Source of the DNA: Lepidostoma basale
Taxonomy: Eukaryota; Arthropoda; Insecta; Trichoptera; Lepidostomatidae
Length of the DNA stretch: 64,000 bases
Assembly (NCBI GenBank): GCA_022606425.2
Contig: JAHDVF020001032.1
Location: 62,001-126,000, forward strand
Reading direction: 5' to 3'
A program made the translations under genes and the position numbers. Shown one piece after another: positions 34,801-46,800 of this stretch. The notes beneath the pieces were generated by a model, which was given only the letters and a program-made list of their open reading frames with translations, did not search any database and had not been told where the DNA came from. Each line of letters starts with the position of its first letter. Positions within the stretch are counted from its first letter, which is position 1.

Positions 34801-37800
34801 TGTGTAAAAAGGTTTGGTACCACCTACGTTTTTTCTCATTCTTCTAAAAACTGCAGCGAGAGATCTTAAATGGCAAACATGTGTCTTGAGTCAATAACGC
34901 TCTTCTTGGTCTGTATTTTTCCATAATCCTGGATAGGTACACATTAATTTCTTTCACACCAAAATAACCATAAATTAGTTCGAGTCAAGTGTTTACATCA
35001 GGATATTTCTAGGGATCGCGGTCGGTTAGGTCGCTGTAGCAATTTTGCTTGTTAGGGGGATGTAAATAATATTATCTATAACGAAAGTGATAAATAAATG
35101 GGTCGTTTCTAAAATATTTAATCATTTATTGGCCATGTATAATAATATGTACTTGGATTTCGACTGTCCCAGTAAAGGAAGGACATAGCTCGGTAATTTT
35201 AGTTAAATATATAATTATAATAGTTTATGAATACGGAATAGGATAGGATATATATTTTATAATGGCTAGTTTACAAAATTTATATTTAATGTCTTTATGT
35301 TCTACGTATGAGCAATAGGTCATCGATAATAATTTTAAGTTATGTACATTGCGAAGTTGAAATACAGACGTGCTAATTATATAAAATAGAATTGCGAGTA
35401 ATGATTAAATCAGTAATAATAAGAGTTTAGGTTACTTCCATCGTAAATTAAAATACAGATGTGTCAATTATGCGAAATAAATATTATTGATTTGGGAGAT
35501 GCCTATTGGTGGCGATGAGGTTCGCAACCCATCATTCCGCGTCTCCCGCGGAGCGAAAAGAGAAGGATTGAGTGCCGCATCGGTTAGAGTGTGACGGTCC
35601 ACCCTTTATGCCTGCCCTTTCAGGGAGACGGCGTGATGGTTAGTTAGTTAGTTGATCATTATTAATTGCAGCAAGTTAGAATTTAGGTGAATATCTACGA
35701 AGCGGAAAATAAAATATTATATTTTAAATGAATCGAATTGCAGTCGGATATTAGGACGTTGCGGTCTGAGATACCCTAGAGATACCGAGGAGACCACTTA
35801 AAGATATCGTTAAATTTTGTGAATTTTAAAGTGTCGACAATTTTAGCCGTTAAATAATTTCGGATGGAAAAAAAAAAGTTCTTAAGTTTCTAGGCTATGT
35901 GTCGGGCTTAAATCTTAAGGAGATAGAGTTATTTATGGCGGATGTTGGGACTTGTTAAAATAATGAAGCGGAGGATGAAATTCTGAACGGTTTGTTAATA
36001 GGTGATAATTTTTCAATAGTGTCAAGTTGGTATTCTGTAGGCTGGCATTTCATGGAATTCTCCCTATGGATCAAGTATCTCGCCAAGCTGGTGTTGTTTT
36101 AGGTCGCCATGGGTTGGGTTCACGATAACAAATACTAGGAAATGAACGGCGATGTGACATGCATTTGTGAAATTATTACAGGTTCGAGGACGATACTAAA
36201 ATTGTACGAAAAAAAATTAAGATACTTTTTGATACTTTAGAATAATATTTAACAAAATGGAGCGGCATACCCATAGGTTAGTTCAGTATGATTCTCAATT
36301 ATTGTGGAATGCATAAATACAAATACGTTTTATTTCAAAAGGAATATAGGATAATGCTTATAAAATTATAATAATTATATAAATTGTCGAATAAACAATT
36401 ACGGAGATCAACCGAAGTAGTATAATATGTTAGCATTTAAAGATGATTTCGTTTAAATCTGAATTTATCGCTTAACTGTATATTTTCATAAAGTATTGTA
36501 ACTTAATCGTAGTTTTAACATAAGTCTAAGACTAGGTGTGAAAATCCGGATGAGTAGGTATTATAATACATAAACATACAATAGGAAATTAAAAATATAT
36601 GAGTAAGATAATTATAAGGTTTAATATAAATAAAAATATCGATAATAAGCTATGATGGTTAGGTATAGGTATTTCAGGTTTCAATCGCAGAGGTAGCCGG
36701 TTATAGGTCACTTACATATATCCCAACATAATTAGGTGTATCAAAAAAAAAAAAAAAAAAAAATCGGAATTTATAAAATTAATAAATACTTCCGCAGTCA
36801 TCAAAAATGAGGGCCAAATATCATCAATATATATATTAGATTTCTTCTGAAATTCAGTAAATTATTAGATTACTTAACAACAGATAGTCGCAACATTCTA
36901 CAGGTATGTTTTGCGAAGCTTCTACGTTCATTCTTCGTGGAGCGGACGTTCGTCGATGGCTCCGACTTCTAATGGAACTCCTTTTGGTTTTATTGATTTG
37001 ATCGCGTCACGCTTTCTTCCGACTTTCTCGACTTTCTTTAATTAACACTGTGCGTGTATATATCTTCAAAAAAAAAAATTTGCGTTATTTATTTATTCTT
37101 AGGAGCTCGATGTTATTCTTTTAGGGAGCGTTCAATCGATCGAGACGTGTTATCAAATTGTAAAAAAATTTTAAAGCAGCAGAACTTATTATCAATCGTG
37201 GTGAGGAGAAAATTCTTAGGGGGGTACGCTTAGAACCATAAGGGTAGATTTAAATTAGAATAAGAACTATTTTAAGTTGTCAATTTTATAAAGCGAATTT
37301 ACGTTGCGCAATTAGGAAATGAAAAGGTGATGTGTCAACATTAGCTAACTGGTGATTAAGGTTCTTTAATATTCGAGTAACATATTATTTTAATGAGCAA
37401 ATATCAAGTATTTGAAAAACGTGCAGGACCGAGTAACCAGATGCGTTATTCATCATTCATTATTTTTTTTTTCTATCTAGGTAATAGGGTCACTAAATAA
37501 AGATAGGTACAATGACGATAGTGATTATGATTATTATAAGGAATAGATTATAATTTATTTTATTTATGATAAGTTATATTTTAAGTGCGTCGTTTGTAAA
37601 ATCAATTACCACAAGGGTTCACTAGGAAAAGGCTGACTGGTCAATGCAGTCTTTAGAAGTTTAGATTATAGTTATTATAGCATAAGTTTAGTCGTAAATA
37701 GCTATAAATAGGTAATAATTGCGTTGAAATTCGACCTTAATCTAGGTAGTAAATTGATTTTGAAAAAAAAAAATAAATAAATAAATAAATAAATATATAA

Positions 37801-40800
37801 ATAAATAACGGTGTGTGAGTACATGTGCACGTGAGAGTAAAAATATGTAACGAAATATGTGCTTTGGATTTGAGGGGCTGGAGTTTTAGGGGGGGGATGA
37901 GGAAAGTTGTATTTGATTTGATTTTGTGGAGCGGAAGAATTTCTTTTGTAGGGACATGGCGATATAATTTTAGTTATAATATTGTGTTCAAAATTTACCA
38001 GATTAGATTCCAATTGGAAACAATAAAAATGAAATGAAGTAAATGTGTAATAGTTGTGATTTCACCAATACGAGGTTGATAAAGTCTTCGGATTCTAGGG
38101 GGGAGGTTTACTGATAAAAGCGTTGTCGCTTTATATATTTTGCAGTGACTTAGGATAATAAAAGGAGCGAAACGAAGGAAAATATTTTACTCGTCAGATT
38201 CTTGCTAGAATCTAGGGAATAGAAGTGGCGGCAAAATTATTAGTACGAATTGAAGATGTTGGCATATCAAGGCGTAGGTACGCTAGTGGTTAAGACAGCA
38301 GAATAATGTACTGTCAAAGGACAATTATCATAGGTTAAATAACATAATAAGATAACTTACTAAGAAAATTGACAAGCGTAGAGCGAATCACCAGGAATTG
38401 AGGAAGCAACGGAAAACTTTCTGCCGAGTTTTCCTGGTTTCCTCTAGGGGGGAACTGTGATGGTATTGAACCATCGTAGAGAGAGATGCGTGAATTCAGA
38501 CGTAATACGAAAATAAATTCAAATGACTAGGAAATATAACACCTAACCATGTGGGGGTAGGTCTAGGCGGGGAGCAGGGGAGACGCGGGGAGGGGAGAGA
38601 GGGGAGAGAGGGGGGTTGAGCCGAGAGGGATGCAGGGGAGAGGTAGTTCGGGGCAGTTGACTTTTGACCTGACGGGAAGCGGTCGCTTTGGTATTAAATT
38701 CAGTGGGTGTTTGTTGTTCTGATTATCAAGAACTTCATTTTATTTTGTATACAAGTATAGTGGTACGAGGGGTGCGGCATTTGCAGATTTAAAAATACTA
38801 TAGAATCAGTTTTCCTGAGCTGTTACGACTGAAAAGCTAAGTCTAGAATTAAGAATTTATATTTCAGGAAATTGGAACGTATGCGTTCGGCTTACTCCAT
38901 GATTATACTATGCTTACGTTTATGTATTACATACATGTACCTAGATATATATATGTATATGATATATTGATACCTTTCCTATACTGCACGTAATATAGTT
39001 CACTAACACGCGGGCCAACGCATCGCGCCCAAACAGGTATTCACTAACTCATCGAATACTGAAATCTTAGTTATGGACATGTAGCGTTCTAACAAAATTT
39101 GCCATCTTCTATATAAATAAACATATAAACTTCGACCCATGCAAATTATGCTACATAAATATGGTTGACTGCTGATGAATGAAGACAGTTAGAGAGGTTG
39201 GGAAGCTCACTTCAAGAGCCCGCGCCAAATACAGACTCCTATAGATAAGTAGGTGGAAGATCCTACTATCGCGTCTGCGGGAATTCTGTCGTGGGTGGGC
39301 TAACTTCGAAAACCCCCGATAGGGTGATGGCCAGGTTCATGGGTTTGAATCCCCAGGTCCACTGATTAAGGGTTGGGAGGTAGAACGTCTGGTCTCCAGA
39401 CGATTCTGCTGTGGAGCTGTGGAGAAAAATCATCAGTCTGACGAAAAGACTGGTTCAACGCGATACTAACACTATTATATCCCAGTTATCCCCCACAACT
39501 CCTTATATACTTAATATATTATATTTTGACACTGAATTGCTATATAATTGTACCTTTCAGGAAGCCGTTCTTTATTGCATCATTATTACACTACGTTCTG
39601 ATTTAAATTACTGTACATCGTATTTGTTCCAAATTATTTGTGAATGTTTCTTCCAGGGCTGCCACATTTTTATGAGATAATATTTTGAATTTATATTTTG
39701 TAAACTTAGAGTTATTTTAGGTTGTTTGGTTTAGATGTTCCTAGGAGATATTGAGCGACATATAGTTTGATTACACGTGGGTTTGTCAGGATTGCTTAGA
39801 ATATTCGGAAGGGTTAGGAACGATTAGCTTTAGAATGAAATTATCAGTATTCGCCAAATAAAAGGGCTTGGATTACATCGGTCATAACGAAGGGTCATAC
39901 GGTATTATTTCTAGACGATCACGAAGGCCAACTCGCGTAGGGTAAAACACCTGTAAGCTCCGTACAGGTGGATGAAGAGGGAATGACTGGAGGAAGCTCC
40001 ACCATTCGCGGAGGAAGGTTAGGATGGATTAATTCCCCACGGACTAGGACGAACCACCACATTTGGTCCCGTGACCAGGAGAGGACTGGAGAAGGAGATG
40101 AATCCTTCCACGCTAGGTGTTCCTCATGGATTGGGTGATTCCATCACATTTGGTGCCGTGACCAGGAGTAGACATCACGGAGATCGTGGATAGGACGTTT
40201 CATCACAATTGTAACACTTTTTTTATAAAGTATTGAAATAAAGCGAAAAATACGAAATTACTTTTTCCCCAACCACATATTATTTTACCTGTTCTCAATA
40301 GATGCCTTAAACTTTAATTTTGTATGTAATGTCTATTGAGAAAATAAACTGATTTGATTTGATGTTTTACATCCTTATCATCGGGGGAACGGTAGAATAA
40401 CTAATAATAATAAGAATTCCAGTGTTAATACCTTAAGACTATCCAAAATGATCATGTTAATAATACCAATGATTGTATTTTAAATAACTATATGAATATA
40501 TCAGCACGCATTGGTACGGTATATGATAGGTAACTCTGTTCGTGTTGACGTGAGTAAAATGCGATTCGTTATCTCTGAACTGAATCGACCTAATTTGGAG
40601 AATAAAAACTGTCAATCTATAAGTAGGTACCTACTTTCTGTCAAATAAGTACCGAAAATGTGCGATTTTTGAAAGCCCGCTCTAAAGATTAAAACATTGT
40701 TTTAAGTAGCTCGGTCCTTTAAATTAATAGGTACTGTGTCTAAAGTGAGCGCGATCTGTCAACCATTTTGTTTACAACAGCTGGTTGAATCAGCGCCTAT

Positions 40801-43800
40801 ACCATATACACCTCAGTACCTAGTAGGTACCTACCAATCGCCTCTCAACGTTATACCCAACAATGAATATTAGGTAAATAGAGGTAATTGTAGCAATATA
40901 ATAGTTATAACAATAATTAATATGAACAATATTTTCTTTTCTTATAAATGGACTATTTTTATTTTATAAAATGCACTTTTTAATATCCGCTTTCTAGGTG
41001 TTTGGATTTTTATACTTTGGAATAACTCATGTTGCCATACAGTTTCTGCATAAAAATTAAATGATATATTAACTTGAGAGATTCGGGTTAAAACTTCATA
41101 GGCTGTGTATTACTATTAAGTATGTAAGTTTTACTATTGTGTATAAAAAATATATTTTTTAAGATTTACCAATGAATATTGTTTAATTTTCCATAATTTT
41201 TTTTGTCGAATTTCATTAATTTATTTCACTAAAACAAGTAATAATGCACATGATTTTTTTTTCTTGCATACAACACGTCGTTTGAACCCAATTACTGTAA
41301 ACAATTTATTTTAGCTACTATATTGAATCTTATGACATGTCATAGGTAGCCAATCTATCGCCATTTTATTGTCACGTGAATTCTACATCAGCCCAAAGAC
41401 AGTCATCACACTGCCATCGCCGGGAATCGAACTCGGGACCTTCGGTATGGAAGTCGGAGCTCTTACCACTCTGCCACGAAGGTCGTCAATTTGATTGTAG
41501 GCTCGATTATTTCGCTCATAAAGCCTTCATTAATAAACATTGAAATTTTTAGTCATCTTGGAATGTCACGTCAATCATTTTCATCCATAAATATATCGAA
41601 TACAGGTGAAGTAAAGGCCTCCTCGGTCGGCCACATCGAATCGAACACGTCGGCTTGTTATAACGTCAAGACGGCATTGGTAGTAGGTACCTACCTAATG
41701 AATACAAAGATGATTTTTTTTTATTGTTCAAAGAGTTTGCTTAAATTTTGTGCTTATGGAATTTCGAGTACCGACTCGATAACAATGTTAGAAAGGCTCG
41801 TTGACACGTTGGATTGCGTCCATTCTGATTCACATTCACGGATGCAAAGAACTCAACATGCCCCTCGAAAGTCATGGCGATGCTAATTGTTTTATTCGAT
41901 ATTCGTACTTTGGTCCATCACGAATCCGTCCCGGAAGGACAGACAGTCAATAAAAAATACTATTCGGAACAATCATTCGTGGATTTTGGGCGACGGTAGT
42001 ACAGCATCGCCTAGAGCAGCAATAGTGACCGAAGTTAAGGTCAAAACGCGACAAATACCATCGATCAACCACTGTATGGATCAGATTGGCCCGAAATTAA
42101 AATTGCCACTCTGTTGTACCCGTTTTGAGTCGATCGAGTCCATAAAACAAACTTCGTGGAATGAGACCGGGAAGCGCATATAAAGAGTGTTTCGACAACT
42201 GGGTTGGATGGGGCAACAATCGGATGGGGCTCACGTTGAAGGCGACATAACAAGTATTGACAAGTTTAGTACCTATCAGGTGCAGAGATCTCGTGCGGCA
42301 AGCACTGACTGACGTCGCATAATGCAGGTATGACGTCTGCGGGTTGCGAGCCGCTCGAAGGAGAAGAGCGCGACTCGCGGGGATGCCTCCGACAGCGAGA
42401 GTGCGGACTGCGGAGCGGAGCGGTGGAGGTGGAGAAAGTGGCGAGCGCGAGTGTGGCGCACGGCGTGGCGGGAGACGCAGGCGCAGGCGCGAGGACCGCA
42501 CGGGCGCGGGGCGGTTGCGCAACGTCCCGGGGGCATCTCGCCGCGTGCATTGTGTGTCCTCTCCATTGTCCATTCTCAGTAGGTACCGCGCCATATCAGA
42601 TAGGTACATCCGGTTATCAGAGAGCTAACTTACAATGTATTATATTGCATGTCGGTGGGAGTAGGTAGGTTCCTACACAGTACCCCTGCGGACTGCCAGT
42701 AGGTATGTGTAGGTATTGCGAGTGGACTTGCACAATTACTAAAAGGAATACGGAATGTGTCAGCGCCGCAGCTGCCTCGTAAAGTCTGCCATGACAGCAG
42801 GGGCCGCAACAACTTTTCCAAGAAATATTCCGCAGATCGAGTGTGGGTAAAACCGACAGCTGAGTCTTCAATACAATTTCCACATTAAGTTTATTATTAT
42901 ATTCACTTTTCCAAGTCAATTTTTATTTTATATTCTTCGTATAAAGACTCATTGCGTTACTGCGGACCGGTATTGGGTACCTACCAAACAAGTTTATTGT
43001 CATTACATACATACGAGTAGACCTACAATATTGGAAAGAAAAACAATATGCGGAACCATCTATTGAATTATACCTACCTATATTATATTATGTATCTTTT
43101 AGTCTGCGAGGAACATAGCCAAGAGCAGTGCGGTGAGCAATGAGCGCGCATTCGCCGCCATTCCTCGTCGCGCTGTTTGACCACTCGAGCGGAAATTCCA
43201 CAGAGAACCAACCTTGGGCCCGATCTACCGGCGTCCCTTTCACACTGGAATCACCGATTCTCAGGCAGAGGGGAAGTTTTAAAACTTGTCAAATATCTGT
43301 GATAGATTAGTAGGCTGGACAATAGTTCACACGGCCATGTCGAGTTCGGCCGGGACAGCTATTTTATTTTAACTCGCCGTTGATACGTAGCCCCCATAAC
43401 ATAATGCTAAACAAGACAATGGTATTATACAGTTTTAGCGAATCGTGCCTGATTGGTTCCGTGCCCTGCAATGCTCTTCCATATTTTCATTTACCGCGCA
43501 CGTGCGACGCGAATACTCGTAAGTTTATGGCCAAAAGATGGAAACTTTTCTGAAGCTGACCTACTGCCAGTGTAGGTGTATCACGCCACAGTCACGTCAT
43601 ATCACGAGGGCATGGTTGAGAAATAGAAGGAATACATGCTGGTTGTTTGCTTTACGCGGACGATGCCTTTCTCGCGGTCTCTGCGGTCAGCGCTGACGAA
43701 TGGTATAAAGAATGTAAGAGGTATGCAAGGCAAGGAGTTCTGGTTCCAGCCCTTCTGTACGGAAGCGATGAAGGATGGATGAGAGCTGAATAAATGCGAT

Positions 43801-46800
43801 AGAAATGAGGTCTCTTAGACGTTTGTGTGGTAGAAAGATGTGTGACGGAATTTCAATTGCTGACGTAAGAAAGGAATATAGCGCAGAAGAAAGTATTATG
43901 GACAATATGATGGTTCGGACATATGGAGCACGTAGATGAAGAAATAATGGTTAAAAAAGTACCTATACGTCAACGATGTAAATGAAGTACGGAGTCGAGG
44001 AAGACCGAGCGTGCATGACCCGCTGTATGAATGTGGAGGATTCTAGAGGATTGTTAGGATAGAGTAGGGAAAGTTTAATTCTACTCGTTCTGTCCGCATT
44101 CCTCCACGATCTGGACCAATTGGATGGCTACCGGCGGCAATACCAGCATCGGTGCTCCCACTGAGCTATTCGGAAGCCATTCCTAGCTTTCCCTCGAACA
44201 TGGACATGTTTTGTGTTATTAGTGTGTAGGTATACTCGTATGTACAGTGTAGGTATATTACGATACTCGTTTTATCTATGCGCCAGTCGGCGGGCCATAT
44301 GGCATTCCTCTGCCCATGCATCGCCCTCGCTGTAGGCTCTAGAGTGCTATAGGTACTCGTACGTGTAGCGAGTCATAATTATTATTTAATAACAATAAAT
44401 CAACACGAACGAAAACGTCTGTTTTATAGAAGTTTTATTGAAATTACATGTTTCGCTTTGGTATTATAATATCAAATATCTGATAACGTTTGATAATGCG
44501 AAACATGCCATTCCCATAAAATATAATAAAACTTCTATTATGGAAAACATATGTTTTTATTCATATTAAAAACTTTTTAGATATTTTTTCGTTCGGTTGA
44601 TTATTGAATGTGGGGTTTTACATTGAGGGTCGGACATTACAAAGGTGCCAGAGTGCAAAGTGATTGAATGATATAGCGTAGTTCAAACTTCACCCTTAAG
44701 ATGCCACCGTACTATAATGGTATGTTACCGTCAACAGATTTTCTTTTCTTTGTTTTATGTTTAAACCGCTTAGCACTTTTGTAATAAGCAGCCTTCAATT
44801 GTTCAAGAAATAATAATACAGGCGGCTAACTGTCCATGTTCATCATTCATTCCAGTTTTCACGAGTCCAATCAACTCGACAAACTCAAGCGGTGAATTGA
44901 TCAGAAACAGGCTGCCGTGTGTCGCGCAGCGTATCAATCTTCCTACGATTAGATAAGATACAATGGATACTTTACTGAAGACCGGTAGGTATTGCAACTT
45001 TACTCTCCAGCTGGCATGGCGGGGCGCGTAGCTCCGAGTGTATGGTAGGTGCGAGTAACTCCTATTATAGGATATTTCACGCCGCGCAGAGCGTGTCACA
45101 AGCTGTACTTGTATTTTGCAAGAAGAATAGAAACTTTTCAACGAGTCGGCATGTTACTTCACGAATTGCAAAATATACGTTTAGTCGGTAGGTACCTACC
45201 GTTGCCGCTCCACCCGTTGCTCCACTGCAGGCCAGCCAGCCAGAATACTTGGTTGGGATCTGCACAATGCAAACGTTTCTGCGGTCGCTTTATACAAAGA
45301 GTACCTGAGAGCTAAATGTGAAGGTGGCGGGCGGGATTCCCCGGCGCGCACAGTTCCGCGAACACGGCCGCCAGCGCCATCTTGAGAGAGGCCGTCGTGT
45401 TTACAGCGCATTCCGAGAAGGAGTATAATATCACAATACCTATACAATGCGAGAGTGAAGTGGCAGCCCGTCGGGGTAGCCCGTCCCACTATTATTGTCC
45501 GCGAGATACTTAGCAGAATCTCCATATGCCTACACACTGCATACCTTGGCTCTACCGAATAAAGCCGAACCTCTAGTTGCAATTCCCCGCTTATTATTAT
45601 ATATATAGTAGTCCGACGTGTCCACTGTAGGTAACTCGCTCGCGCTGTTTTCTAAACACACCATACAGGTGTACCACTACTCGCTTCCGACTGCCGCGGG
45701 TCTGGCTTTTGACACGTTAAAGATGATTCTCCGCTCTCCTATCGGCGTAAATACTCGTATTATTATCACGAGCGCAACGTGGATTTAGAATATCTATTAG
45801 AATTCTGAAACACGGCGGAAACAGGAGTCAAGTTCAACGAAGTCATCGGACCGCAGGCGCCAGATTATCAATTGTTATCAACGGAGCAAACATTACCATC
45901 GCCTTGTATCAGCAGATCGGCTTCTGGATTGTACTACTCCAGTCCATGTTAAGTATATAATATTATATGAAGGATCCTAGGGTTGCGTGCGCACGTGCGG
46001 ACAGTCTCGATAGTATTATAGGTAGGTACTCGTATTATACGAGTAGTTGTGGCGTGTTCCGCTACTCGTATCAAGAGTGGCGCTGCTTCTCGTTACACAG
46101 TAATTACCGGACGAGATAATCGCCCCGATTACGGCGATCAATTAATTGTTACACTATCGACCATCGCCCAGATCCAGAATCGACACGATTGGATGTAAAG
46201 ACCGCTCTAGCCACAGGTTATAGTACAAAGTCATTGTAATTTGCCCACCGATAGTACTCGTATCTACTCCGGACGAAACATTAATGACAGGGGACGAAAT
46301 ATCGATGCATCGCGCGTGCATTGTGTACGTAGGGTAGACCGGGGACGGTAGTACCATTGCGAATATCTCAGTATCCCCACCCCGGTTACCCCGCACACCC
46401 GGGTCGGGAATATGCTAGAACACGTCCCGAGAAACTGTCCGTCACAGGAAGACGCAGAGCGAAGCGGACGTCTGTGACCGAGAGTAAGTTTTTTCCTTTT
46501 TATAATATTGATCATAATACAAATTCCAGACTCCATTTTTTACTCAGTGTCAGATTTAACGTTTCTTACTGTTGTTGGCTCTATATTCTAATTGTATTTA
46601 TGAGCATCGAGTTGACATTAATGAGAATTTTAGCAATTTCAACAAAATGACATTAAGGGGACAATTGAAGCAATTTTTTGGGGACGGTTGTAACGGTACA
46701 ACCATCCCCATGGTACAATTGACCCTGTTAGATTTTTTTTCCAGTTTTTCTATCGTAATTAATTTAATAACGATTCTAAACAAACTTTGTCAACTCATCG

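Larger units (their letters stand above)
32243..40207. mobile_element. Large non-coding LTR retrotransposon (LARD-like), 7965 bp
   Basis: Two direct LTRs (32243-33985 and 38456-40207) begin TGTGATGG and end CATCACA. The element is flanked by the 4-bp target duplication ATTG (32239-32242 and 40208-40211). LTRs differ by about five substitutions seen by eye and one 9-bp insertion. The 4.47 kb inside is AT-rich with no frame longer than about 100 codons and no gag, protease, reverse transcriptase or integrase motif. A G-rich tract TAGGGGGGAAC precedes the right LTR as a possible polypurine tract. It must rely on another element's proteins. Confidence 0.88.

Noticed and set aside
42097..42668. 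Cluster of overlapping open frames on both strands
   Set aside because: Long frames on all strands follow from GC-rich, stop-poor DNA. The proteins have no recognisable motif and the codon pattern is not consistent.
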